64,000 nt of DNA from Actinernus sp. WN-2022 (GCA_030867875.1 JAOWCC010000577.1:151954344-152018343); one strand, 5' to 3'. Positions 33,201-41,030 are shown, counted from the first letter of the stretch. Program-made: numbers and translations. Notes: generated by a model not told the origin, from the sequence alone.

Positions 33201-35520
33201 AAATCTTAGTTTGGGTAGTAAATACGACGAACACAACATATTGGTTGCAAATTTGGGGTAAGAAATGCGAACCTTGCAAAACTGAGGGGGGAGGGGTGGA
33301 AAAAGTGCCCTCCCCATGAGAAGTGGCTAGAATGAAGTTGCCGCTTTAAAATCTTAGTTTGGGTAGTAAACACGACGAACACAACATATTGGTTGCAAAT
33401 GTGGGGTAAGAAATGCGAACCTTGCAAAACTGAGGGGGGAGGGGTGGAAAATCCCATACCTTTCCTGTTAATACATTTAGAAGTGGCTAGAATGAGGTTG
33501 CAGCTTCAAATCACAATGGATCAAGTGATGTGGCAGAGTTAAAACCATAGTTTCTGTACTCGACGCGACAACTGCCACGCGGCATGAACTGCGGAAGGCT
33601 GTCGGTTCGCGAGCTTGTGATGACATTCAATGCACTTGGATGGAAAATAACAATCGTTTCAAGGTGAAATTTTTTGGCGATGTTTACCCAACACTCGCTA
33701 TGACCTAGCTAGCGTCTAACACACCTGTTGGATTATCGTTAGCGGTATCCACTAGTGTAATACCGGTATAAGAGAAATAATAAAATGAATAATAACAACA
33801 GATAAACAAACGCAATTGATTTTTTCTGAATTAGTTTTTCCCGTAGAACTCGAATTTGTTTATTATTTTGGCGAAAGGTGAACTCTAGGGGGTGCAGCCG
33901 ACATTTTCTAGCCCTATTTTCATTAAATCGTGTAAAATTTTCAGTATCATTTGATTATCGTTAGCGGTACCCAATTGTGTAATATAATAGATATAATAAA
34001 AATATCCACTTGAAGATTTAACTTGAGTTGGTGTCTTAAAAATTCAAGTGGCCACTGTATTTTGCGTGTTTGATTATCGTTAGCGGTATCCACTTGTAAC
34101 GACAACGACAACGACAACCACAACCACAACCACAACCACAACCACAACCACAACCACAACCACAACCACAACCACAACCACAACCACAACCACAACCACA
34201 ACCACAACCACAACCACAACCACAACCACAACCACAACCACAACCACAACCACAACCACAACCACAACCACAACCACAACCACAACCACAACCACAACCA
34301 CAACCACAACCACAACCACAACCACAACCACAACCACAACCACAACCACAACCACAACCACAACCACAACCACAACCACAACCACAACCACAACCACAAC
34401 CACAACCACAACCACAACCACAACCACAACCACAACCACAACCACAACCACAACCACAACCACAACCACAACCTTTAACCAGGATAAACCTTTCAGCTAA
34501 CAATAGGGACCTTAAGCAACCACGACGGCAACGTCTAGGACGACGGCATAAAACAATAGCCTTAATTACAAAATACAATAACTGCACATGAAAATGCACG
34601 TAGTCGCCTACATTTTCACCGTTCTCTGCAAAAACACAACGTGAAAACCCCAAATTGTAAGTTTTAAAGATAACGCGAACGTAGAACGTAAATCAAATCA
34701 TTTTTCGTTCAGCGTGATCGGAACTCTATAGTCATTATATTTTTCGAAAATCTGGTTGTGAAAAACAATTGAAGGCGAACAAGGGAAATAATAAACACCA
34801 AACTTCGGGAGAATGTTTTTCCTACGTCCCGTCGTCACTGCCGTCGCCGTCCTGGTTGCTTAAGGTCCCTAGTAGTTATCAATGGGTGCTCTGGAAAATT
34901 ACAACAAAAGGATCGGAACAATAAAATGTACAGTAAAATAACTAAGACGTCAACTCAATATAACCTAATTCCAAGAGTATATAATATAATAATTAATTAC
35001 TAATATCTAAAATCTAAAAATATCACCTAATTTCGATTTAAAAACTATATTTTAACAACAACGATACTTCTTTTACTGCTCTAGGTAGTCCATTAGAATC
35101 TTTAGCTTGTGATTGGCCAGCAGAATTGAACTCGCGGGAAACACACTAAAAAAATAACCCGGTCTGTATAAACGTCGCTTCATAGACGTAGTATACGAGT
35201 TGGACGCTCCGGGTAATGGGCTCTTCACACGTCTAATTTGATCATGTTGACTGATCATAGGAACTGCAGGCGATTCTTTGGCATTCACCAACGGAGGCAA
35301 GTTTACAACCTTCGACCAAGACAACGACACATGGGATGGAAAGAACTGCGCCACGTTGTTTAAAGGAGCTTGGTGGCACAAAATGTGTCACGAGGCGGAT
35401 TTGAATGGAGTGTACCGCAACGGCTCACACCCTGGTGACTTTGCAGACGGCATTATTTGGAGAACTTGGAAGGGGTACGAATACTCATTTTCCAGAAGTG
35501 AGATGAAGATCAAGCTCTGA
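18198..35520 (+). CDS. Ephrin-domain plus fibrinogen-C-domain secreted protein (5' exon missing)
   Basis: Six exons (18198-18505, 20094-20195, 20836-20982, 22850-23059, 24113-24490, 35261-35520) join in one frame. Junction phases are 2 into the first exon and 1 at all five later joins. About 467 residues are seen. Residues about 1-136 are an ephrin ectodomain: the four family cysteines lie in FLCP, DSC, LEC and GGHC, with YENIWVVDK, LEFQPGKEYYF and MKIAIYVC in the expected order. Two Thr/Pro-rich linkers follow, with a short leucine-rich helical stretch between them, then a full fibrinogen C-terminal domain with its calcium site (DQDND) and paired cysteines. The last residues are the normal end of that domain, with no membrane segment or GPI signal, so the protein is probably secreted. 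The known families suggest ligand or glycan recognition outside the cell. The signal-peptide exon was not found. Both domain calls are strong; the function of the fusion is unknown. Confidence 0.85.
18575..19020. mobile_element. AGGCCCTTTGC...GGTCACGTGAC family element with nested repeat
   Basis: Starts with AGGCCCTTTGC and GGTCACGTGAC as at 7926 and 8355, and ends with GAGCGAGCCAAAATTAG as near 8000. A second repeat (about 18660-18900) is the inverse of 6840-7065. Confidence 0.55.
19024..19410. mobile_element. Inverted-repeat element, CAGGAGCCCATTACC family, copy 2
   Basis: Starts CAGGAGCCCATTACCAGGAG and ends with the inverse. The inner arms GATGAGGCTATTTTTAG pair with CTAAAAATAGCCTCATC. 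It is 387 bases long. Confidence 0.8.
19561..19909. mobile_element. Inverted-repeat element with a minisatellite core
   Basis: About 40-base inverted ends (AATAGATTC, GCCGTGCGTCTGTCC) enclose the 28-base minisatellite at 19645-19840. The whole unit is 349 bases and non-coding. It lies between the first two ephrin exons. Confidence 0.8.
19645..19840. repeat. 28-base minisatellite, exactly seven copies
   Basis: Seven head-to-tail copies of a unit starting CGAGATGCAGTCGAGTGGCG, 196 bases in all, with almost no divergence. There are no spacers, so it is not a CRISPR array. Confidence 0.95.
20094..20195 (+). CDS. Ephrin domain exon (C-terminal strand)
   Basis: A pyrimidine-rich tract and TTTTAG precede 20094. 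The frame completes an Ala codon and reads ATSDGSK, then GGHC and MKIAIYVC, the last strand of the ephrin fold with its fourth cysteine. The donor at 20196 (GTAACT) is not perfect but keeps the frame. Reading on past it would stop within four codons. Confidence 0.8.
20836..20982 (+). CDS. Thr/Pro-rich linker exon 1
   Basis: The acceptor is TTCTTCAG and the donor is GTAGGT, phase 1 at both ends. The 49 residues start DPKCQPVVPTT and are mostly Thr and Pro, with a near-duplicate APTTIPPTT type repeat and four cysteines in all. Such segments are normally O-glycosylated extended stalks. The frame is set by the join. The other open frames over this stretch are shadows. Confidence 0.75.
21079..21305. 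mobile_element. Inverted-repeat element (TAGCCTGCAAATAC termini)
   Basis: TAGCCTGCAAATACAACCGT and its complement bound 227 bases, and a second, inner palindrome (ATTAGCCAATCAAATGACG region) fills the centre. It lies in the intron after the first linker exon. Confidence 0.75.
22850..23059 (+). CDS. Helical plus second Thr/Pro linker exon
   Basis: The acceptor is TTTTAAG and the donor is GTAAAA, phase 1 at both ends. The 70 residues begin GLSDIQAITNQ, continue with a heptad-like leucine pattern (MAALQTLTEQLDEVRDKLD) that could be a short coiled coil for oligomer formation, and end in a Ser/Thr/Pro tract. Coiled-coil stalks before fibrinogen domains are usual in ficolins and related proteins. 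Confidence 0.75.
23494..24086. mobile_element. TA-flanked inverted-repeat element (GAGCGGTTTTCG termini)
   Basis: GAGCGGTTTTCGATTGAG at the left is repeated inverted at the right, each next to TA. About 590 bases with T-runs and no coding. It is a mariner-like non-autonomous element by its TA target. It ends about 27 bases before the fibrinogen exon acceptor. Confidence 0.8.
24113..24490 (+). CDS. Fibrinogen C domain exon (first half)
   Basis: The acceptor ends ATACAG and the donor is GTAAAA. The 126 residues include NCKEHYLAG, SGVYRIAPDG, FEVYCDQTTDGGGWAVFQ, FYRTWKDYKSGFG and GEFWLGLDKIH, a nearly exact fibrinogen-related domain core. Both cysteines of the first disulfide are present. A TA-flanked inverted-repeat element ends about 27 bases before the acceptor. 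Confidence 0.92.
24557..24675. mobile_element. Short palindromic element in the last intron
   Basis: Inverted ends ACCATAGAGCCATTGCATAA and its near complement around 24645-24675, 119 bases apart. Confidence 0.55.
25006..25028. repeat. Run of 23 G
   Basis: An uninterrupted G run in a region (24795-25330) with GGAAGGGCCTAAGGGGGCC nearby. The surrounding sequence resembles the family at 35620-35942 in its GATGATCG-type motifs, but the borders are unclear. Confidence 0.9.
25366..25602. mobile_element. hAT-like short element with TGTCAGT repeats, copy 2
   Basis: The reverse complement of the element at 16850-17070, with the same AGGGTCTGAATGGGG terminus and internal AACTGACAACTGAC repeats. No clear target duplication was seen here. 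Confidence 0.75.
25804..27230. repeat. Microsatellite-bounded repeat block, copy 1
   Basis: The block starts CTAACGATAA just after a (TAA)n run and ends GATTATCGTTAG (to 27220) just before another (TAA)n run, so its termini are inverted. Inside are a 370-base unit, a 360-base unit rich in AAGTTCAGGGGGGG, and two 170-base tandem units (26528-26703, 26705-26880). A second copy follows at 27350-33760. Confidence 0.65.
27229..27352. repeat. (TAA)n / (AACGAT)n compound microsatellite
   Basis: TAA repeats mixed with AACGAT hexamers, about 120 bases, between copies 1 and 2 of the repeat block. Confidence 0.9.
28137..28212. repeat. Split direct repeat B2
   Basis: The outer copy of the 76-base repeat. 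Its left border cuts off a local repeat unit after TTAAAATCTTA, so it marks the end of the inserted element. Confidence 0.8.
28216..28585 (+). repeat. Tandem duplicate carrying Kazal-like fragments
   Basis: Two copies of about 180 bases (28225-28403 and 28408-28585). Each encodes, on the + strand, a frame reading AGYENPKPLCGLNGNVYSHQ then CSAANSGS and a stop. CGxNGxxYxxxC is the core of a Kazal inhibitor domain. The rest of the domain is absent. It lies between A2 and B2 of the tyrosine-recombinase element, so it may be a piece of host gene carried along. Confidence 0.6.
28725..28897. repeat. Split direct repeat A2
   Basis: The second copy of the 170-base repeat, directly next to B1 (28898-28973). 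Confidence 0.85.
28898..28973. repeat. Split direct repeat B1
   Basis: 76 bases, from TTTTGCCTCC to GCCCGACA, identical or nearly so to 28137-28212. It overlaps the end of the recombinase frame. Confidence 0.85.
28918..29240 (-). pseudogene. Tyrosine recombinase C-terminal fragment
   Basis: The minus strand reads FSTHSKRSGGAFSAANSRIP followed by NFQRHDRG. HSxRSGGA...AN...F.RHGRW is the box II region of the recombinases in DIRS/Ngaro and related elements, with the His and Arg of the active site. The part before it (SYSILGDCLRN) lies in another frame, so there is at least one frameshift. The catalytic tyrosine would come further on, and the normal ending is not clear. Confidence 0.65.
30130..30815. 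repeat. Imperfect tandem repeat, about 340-base spacing
   Basis: A block starting near TCTGTAAAATGCATTTACC and continuing through GAACCTATCGCACGTG to the ATAAATGG region occurs at about 30317-30480 and 30658-30815, with a degenerate third copy in 30150-30300. It lies inside the tyrosine-recombinase element. Confidence 0.6.
32575..32820 (-). pseudogene. Gag-like ORF start of the tyrosine-recombinase element
   Basis: Minus-strand ATG near 32818 reads MAALKRSNDSQSAAEQIREI. After a frameshift it continues NQEQYKSAKAVLEAVKDEEEE. A Lys-rich, charged helical start of this kind (KKxNxxQYKxxxxVLxxV) is common at the first ORF of such elements in cnidarians, from memory of the family. The stop in the first frame and the shift show decay. 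Confidence 0.4.
32902..33072. repeat. Split direct repeat A1
   Basis: About 170 bases nearly identical to 28725-28897, in the same orientation, about 4.2 kb apart. Only a few single-base differences were seen. Confidence 0.85.
33082..33505. repeat. Tandem array of about 150-165-base units
   Basis: Three units (about 33082-33190, 33195-33342, 33345-33505), each with ACACGACGAACACAACATA-type starts and AAAACTGAGGGGGGAGGGG cores. They are the same family as the two units at 26528-26880. Confidence 0.75.
34098..34473. repeat. (ACAACC)n microsatellite, about 376 bases
   Basis: About 62 near-perfect hexamers, with ACAACG at the left edge. It follows GATTATCGTTAGCGGTATCC as other microsatellites here do. 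The hexamer has no stop in any frame of the minus strand, which makes long false ORFs (Trp-Leu, Cys-Gly and Val repeats). Confidence 0.97.
34505..34870. mobile_element. Inverted-repeat element (AGGGACCTTAAGCAACCA termini)
   Basis: Starts AGGGACCTTAAGCAACCA and ends with the reverse complement at 34870. About 30 bases of each end pair with few mismatches. It is 366 bases long with no coding capacity, so a non-autonomous DNA transposon. Confidence 0.8.
35200..35226. mobile_element. Fragment of the CAGGAGCCCATTACC family
   Basis: GGACGCTCCGGGTAATGGG matches the right end of the elements at 17852-18177 and 19024-19410. Only this end was recognised. It ends 35 bases before the last fibrinogen exon. 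Confidence 0.55.
35261..35520 (+). CDS. Fibrinogen C domain exon (second half) and stop
   Basis: After ATCATAG the frame reads GTAGDSLAFTNGGKF, then the calcium-binding DQDND, CATLFKGAWWHKMC with the second disulfide pair, LNGVY and IIWRTWKGYEYSF, ending EMKIKL and TGA at 35518-35520. This is the normal C-terminal end of the fold. The exon lies 10.8 kb from the first half, which is a very long intron for this gene. Confidence 0.92.
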
Positions 35521-35619
35521 CAATAACTTTGATCCTCTCTTCTGTTGCCACTTTGGCACTCTGAAGAGACTAACCCTTATGCCATTTCGTCGTAACGTGG
35601 GATCGTACAGTGAAGTTTT

Positions 35620-35942
35620 CCCGGGGGGGGGGGGGGGGGGGGGACTCCCATATAAAAGGGGTAGGGATGCTCGTCAGACATTTTCGATTTGACCCCTAAG
35701 AGGTACTAAAATGGGTGTGGCTCAAGCTTATTTTGACCCCTAAAAGATAATATAACTGTAAATTGATAACAGCTTTTTTGTTCAATTGACACCCGACCCC
35801 TAAAAGGTACCGCTTTACATAGAAATGTCTGTGTTTGATGGTGGATACCCTAAGTGGTACCAAACTCCTGATTTTAACCCCTAAAAGGTACGACGAGCAT
35901 CCATGTACCCCTCACATAAGGGAGTCCCCCCCCCCCGGGGAA
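35620..35942. mobile_element. Inverted-repeat element with G/C-run ends
   Basis: The left end has about 22 G and then GACTCCCATAT, GGGATGCTCGTC. The right end has GACGAGCATCC, GGGAGTCC and a C run. The interior repeats CCCCTAAAAGGTAC-like motifs. It lies in the 3' untranslated region of the ephrin-fibrinogen gene. Confidence 0.7.
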
Positions 35943-36135
35943 GTTTTGCGTGCGAAATTACGACACTGCAATCAGATATCACGTTTTACAGTGAGATTTT
36001 GAGTGTTAAATGACACTGCAATCAGATATCACGTTTTACATTTTAATATGTTAAGTTAAGGTCAGTCTGATCGAGCCATATCTTCTATATCCCAGAGAAC
36101 GGTCGGTATTTGTAGGTGTATGATATACTTCTATC

Positions 36136-36141
36136 AATAAA
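36136..36141 (+). terminator. Polyadenylation signal for the ephrin-fibrinogen gene
   Basis: An AATAAA lies about 620 bases after the stop codon, with another AATAAA-like stretch at about 36150. It is the first clear poly(A) signal downstream on this strand. An inverted-repeat element with C/G runs lies between it and the stop. Confidence 0.45.
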
Positions 36142-36609
36142 GGTTGTCGGAATAAAATAAGAAAATAGACACGCCGTGTCTCAATTTGAATAATGGTGAA
36201 AGACTAAAACAAAAGGAAATTAAGAATTCCCTATTCATCATTCAAGAGAATACAATGAAGCCAGACGGAACACAGCAGTATATGCTCTTCATTTTTGCCG
36301 TGTAAATTAAGAGTGCCCTACCCAAAATGTTTGTCGGACAAATCGGACTTTTGTCTCAGCTTTCCTATTTACCAACCGACAACGTTTTTCACTGAGTTGA
36401 ACCAGATATTTACGTAGCATTACTGTTAACATAAATAGATATTAAGTACATAAATAATAAATAGCCACTATTTCAAGAGTGTTAACTGATAATTATTTTA
36501 ATTCATAGTTGCGGTACAAAAAATGCAGCAAAGCCCGTAAATGATGAATAAAGATCAGATGTAAAATATCTTCAAGCTCAGTTTTCTATACCTTATATTG
36601 AACAATTAT

Positions 36610-36930
36610 CCACTGAAGTGGAGGGGAATATTTACTGGTGGATATTTACCTCGCCGCGAACACTTTTCACCGACACTGAGGTGAATAACTGTTTTAGTAT
36701 ATACCACACAGGTGAATTATATCCAGCACCAACTAGTTATTATATTTTCTGTCAAATGGACAGAAAACATCGCTGCTTCGCTCGGAGGTGAATAGCAAAG
36801 GATATTCACTTCCGGAGTAGCCAATCAGAGCGCGCGAAAAGCACTATTCACTTGTACATGTGTGGTATATACTAAAACAAATATTCACCTCTGTGTTGGT
36901 GAAAAGTGGTGGATGTTTACCTCGCCGCTT
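36610..36930. mobile_element. Inverted-repeat element (GGTGGATATTTACCTCGCCGC)
   Basis: CACTTTTCACCGACACTGAG and TTTTAGTATATACCACACA are inverted at 36850-36915. The region has repeated GGTGAATA and CCTCGCCGC words. Borders are approximate. Confidence 0.6.
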
Positions 36931-37569
36931 CACGACTCGGAAAATACCCGCCATTATTATATAGCCATACGTTTTTCAGATATAACGTGCGCCCTCATTG
37001 GTTGAGTTATGGTCGCCTGACAAGTAACAAAACAAACTCTTTCCCGCGCGGGCAACAATTTTGATAACTTTGACGTCAGAGGTAACAATGCATTAGTTGT
37101 TGTCAGCTGGTGTCGCGTGCGCCACTGGCTAGCTAAAGGCGGGAAATATTTGTTTACCAAAATGATCTTCATCAAAAGCTTACATTTTTCGATAAAAAGG
37201 AAGCGTTTAAAATGGAACCTCCAAAAACATTTTACATATTCATCAAGCGTGAGAGAGAGAGAAATTGGTAGCTAAAAAAAGATGCAAGAAAGAAACAAAA
37301 CGCCGACGGTGGCAACGTTTAGTGTCGTATATAAAGCAGCTACCCGAGGAGAAGACGACAAACCTCGCCTGTACACGTAGTAAAACGTATGTGATATAAC
37401 AAAACACTTAATGACTGGTCCCTCGGGGAGGGGGACATGGGGGGGTGGGAGGCGGACATTTGGGGGCTCTCATGATCAACACCGCAACACCGCAACAAAA
37501 TCACCGCATGTAACGTTGACCAAATACCGACACCACAATGACGCATAATATTTTTAAGAGTCCCGTGAT

Positions 37570-38237
37570 TTACATGGATTTGCCTTTGAAAATAAATGTT
37601 TCACTAAAATCAACTATTTTAAGCAATGATGTATCGTCTGTATACAAGAAACAGTTTGATGATATTTTATTGGGAAGGTCGTTCATATAAATCAAAAAAA
37701 GCAAGGGACCAAGAACAGATTCTTGAGGTACCGGCCTGCTCTTATTTCTAACCAATCACTTCTTTGACCTTCAATTATTACTCGTTGTTTCCTTCCAGAT
37801 AAATAACTTGCTATCCAGCTTAAAAGTGGGTCCCGAACACCTAATGACTTTAATTTGTGCAGAAGTCCATCGTGCCATACTCTATCAAAGGCTTTACTAA
37901 TATCGAGGAAAACCATTCTTGTATCAAACCCCTTTTCCAATGACTCATAAATTTGATGCACAATATATTAAATAAGCTGGTTAATTGTAGAATCCCTGGA
38001 CGAAAGCCAGCCTGGAAGGGATACAAAAAACCTATTCTTATTAAAAAAATTGTACAAACGAATAAATACGACTTTTTCAATTATCTTAGAGAGACTTGAA
38101 AGAAACGAAACGGGGCGGTAATTCAATTTACTTTGCCGGCCGTCCTTCTTGAAAAGTGGAATTACGTTTGCAAGTTTTCATTGATTTGGAAAATGACCGT
38201 GACTAAGCTATTTATTGATTAGGCTAGTAAAAGATTT
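37570..38237 (-). pseudogene. LINE reverse-transcriptase fragment, C-terminal part
   Basis: The minus strand reads, over three frames, ANVIPLFKKDGR, NYRPVSFLSSLSKIIEK, MVFLDISKAFDRVWHDGLLH, WIASYLSGRKQRV, SVLGPLLFLIYMNDLP and the active-site YTDDTSLL. These are the ordered motifs of a jockey/CR1-like reverse transcriptase. Stops and frameshifts show it is dead. Its N-terminal continuation lies at 39838-39975, across an inserted element. Confidence 0.85.
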
Positions 38238-39837
38238 ATGCACTAGTCAATTGAAACTCCGGCCCCCCGACCCCCGGGACATAGCGGGGAATGTAACATT
38301 TATACAGTGTTACATTTTGACCTTTTCCCCGCCCATCGGGGGCAGTTGGCTGTTACAATACCCGCCCCTATGGCCCCGACATGTGCTTCAAAATTTTCAA
38401 TTAGGAGGAGGCATTGAGAAATTGAATATACATAAGCTTCAGTATCATGACCCGCACGACCCCGCGCGCGCTTTCCTTTCAAAACCATTTACAAAAGTCT
38501 CGTGATGAGGGCCGGACGTGTATGGCGTGAGCGAACCGGAAAAAGCCGGCGAGGTCCGTACGTCCACTCATCATGACCTCGAGCCAAATATTTTCCCGTC
38601 CGACCCTCCCACTCAGTCAATAAGTATACCTAATCTGTTGTTCCATTATTTGAAAGAAACACATTTTCTGAAGCACACTTTCTATTACTATATTTACTTA
38701 TTACTATCGTCGACATCGACCCGTTCGCGTCAAATCTCTGCAAAAACACCGTATGTGTGGGGGGAGGGGGGTTACTCCTGTTTGTGACGCATTATGTATG
38801 TGCGCTGGGGTGGGTCAGGATTTTGAGCTCGGTTTGGGCAGATCAGGGTCAGGATTTGAGTGTAATTTGGGTGCAGTCAGGGTCGGGGTTCAGTATTTGT
38901 TAGGTAGTTAGAGTTCAGTTTTTTTTAGCTACTATGCCAAAAAAAAGACATTCTGTTGCCGCATTTTGATCGCCTGCCCACATGCAAGCACTGAGGTTCC
39001 CATACATTGTGATGTCGCTAATTCGTACTTCAGTACATATCTATATGTACTTCATCTGCTGATTTGTTTACCCAATGCCACATCCCGACTTGAAATGTTC
39101 CGTATTTTGCATGCAATCCCGGTACGCGGTATACCGGCCGGGATATATATTCGGCCGTGTTTTGAAAACAATTTAAAGAAGGGGCAATCAGGGTTTTTCC
39201 CCAAAAAGGGGGCAATCAGGATTTTGGAGCTCGGATTGAGTCAAACATGCAGGGTCGGGGTTTGAGCCTCTTGGCCTCACATACATACCCGGCCCATTTT
39301 TCATGTCCCCCCCCCCCCCCCCCCCCCCCGGACACCAAACGCTTGGCTTGCTTGGGACAACAACTCAGTTATAGTGGAATTTCTATCCACAACCACAACT
39401 TTCGTACGATTATTGTAACGAAGAAAGCACCTGATATGAGAAGTAAATACATGCATTCCAACCGAAGTTCGTGAATAATGGCGACATAGATCTCATAAGT
39501 TTGAATATGTATGATGATTGAATATATATAAACTGATCACTACATGAATAATTCATGTAGAAAACGAATCGCATTAATAAACCATGTGTTTAGGACTAAA
39601 AATAGCGATGGGTAAAATTGCCTTTACAGCGTTGTTGATGCTCGGGCCCAGTCCCGCTCTATCGTGGCTGGCGTTACAACCACCGCTGAAATCCCCGCAA
39701 ATTTTGCAAATCGTTACTTTCCCCGTTCCACCGCAGAAATGCAGCGTTAAATGTGCGTTATTCCACGGCCATGTCCCCGTTAATGCCCCGCTATGTCCCG
39801 GGGGTCGGGGGGCCGGGGTTTCAATTGACTAGTGCAT
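38238..39837. mobile_element. 1600-base inverted-repeat element inserted in a LINE
   Basis: The ends ATGCACTAGTCAATTGAAAC and the following GGCCCCCCGACCCCCGGGAC are inverted at 39785-39837. The LINE frame resumes on each side. The interior has G/C runs (C run 39307-39329), CAGGGTCAGGATT-like repeats and no recognised gene. Confidence 0.8.
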
Positions 39838-39975
39838 TATATAGTCCATCAGCACATAATTTTATGATATTGTTACCAACACCATCATGACCGCAAGCTT
39901 TGGAAATGTCCACAAGTCTTAGTAGGCCGAGTACTTCGTCTTCAGTAGCTTCTAAGCGTGAAAGAAAAAAAGTCA
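39838..39975 (-). pseudogene. LINE reverse-transcriptase fragment, N-terminal part
   Basis: The minus strand reads LEATEDEVLGLLRLVDISKA then CGHDGVGNNIIKLCADGL, which normally comes just before the segment at 37570-38237. The two are one copy interrupted by the element at 38238-39837. Confidence 0.7.
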
Positions 39976-40494
39976 GTTTGAAAATAATCCATTGGAGGAA
40001 GTGACTGATCCCGTGTCCGAATTCTGTCTGTTTAACAAAATGTTCATTAAAAATAAAAGCCTTTGTTTGAGAATCGTAAATAGTACTGATAATATAAAGG
40101 TCATAAAAGAGAGACGCATAATAAAGAACGCTAAATTAATACCTAAGTAGAGAAAATGGCTTAGTTGCAGAATACCCCCTCCACTCAAAAGATCGCTTGA
40201 AAACTGCGCTAAATTCTCCACTTTAGTTCAGGTGTATTTAGACTCGTTCTATGAATTAATTTGGGTCGAAATGGTTAGATTTTTTTATTATTTCAGGGTT
40301 AGGTTTTTAGAAGGTTTGTATGAAAAAAATGAGAAATGAATTATTAATGAACCAAAGGAGGTGATTTATACTGTATTTAAATGTTAATAACTTTGCAACA
40401 ATGGAAGACCAAACTCTCGAACTTACTTTTGCAAGCTTTAATAAAGACGGGAGCGAGTAGAGAATACCCGTCCATTTTTTGGAGTTTAATAAAA

Positions 40495-41030
40495 TTAAAT
40501 GTACCGCAGTCCCGCAGTGATCTCAAAGCCTTATGGTTAACTATGAATCCTATAACATTTGAGAACGAATTGTATATTTGAATTAACTTTGAATCCTACA
40601 ATCTTTTGAGAACGACAAAGTTATATATTTAAGTGCTACCGCAGTCCGCAGTCCCGTAGTGATCGCAAAGCCTTATGGTCAACTTTGAATCCTACAATCT
40701 TTTGAGAACGACAAAGTTATATATTTAAGTGCTACCGCAGTCCGCAGTCCCGTAGTGATCGCAAAGCCTTATGGTCAACTTTGAATCCTACAATCTTTTG
40801 AGAACGACAAAGTTATATATTTAAGTGCTACCGCAGTCCGCAGTCCCGTAGTGATCGCAAAGCAACCCTAACCCTAACCCTAACCCTAACCCTAACCCTA
40901 ACCTAACCCTAACCCTAACCCTAACCCTAACCTAAGAATCCTACAATCTTTTGAGAACGACAAAGTTATATATTTAAGTGCTACCGCAGTCCGCAGTCCC
41001 GTAGTGATCGCAAAGCCTTATGGTCAACTT
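40495..41030. repeat. 96-base satellite array
   Basis: Unit starts at 40591, 40687, 40783 and 40936, each beginning GAATCCTACAATCTTTTGAG, with a more diverged unit at 40546. The first three full copies are nearly identical. Confidence 0.92.
40866..40935. repeat. Interstitial telomere repeat (CCCTAA)n
   Basis: About twelve CCCTAA units, two of them shortened to CCTAA, replace the last part of one satellite unit between GATCGCAAAG and GAATCCTAC. TTAGGG-type telomeres are general in cnidarians and most animals outside insects and nematodes. Confidence 0.95.

Larger units (their letters stand above)
27351..33750. repeat. Microsatellite-bounded repeat block, copy 2, split by an insertion
   Basis: 27351-28136 repeats 25804-26527 of copy 1, and 33082-33750 repeats 26560-27230. 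The two parts are separated by the tyrosine-recombinase element (28137-33081). The copy ends GATTATCGTTAGCGGTATCC at about 33731-33750. Confidence 0.65.

Noticed and set aside
34036..34653. Long minus-strand ORFs of up to 205 codons (Cys-Gly, Trp-Leu and poly-Val repeats)
   Set aside because: They are a by-product of the (ACAACC)n microsatellite, which has no stop in any frame.
35955..36040. Short direct repeat (CACTGCAATCAGATATCACG twice)
   Set aside because: A simple two-copy duplicate in the 3' untranslated region; no further structure.
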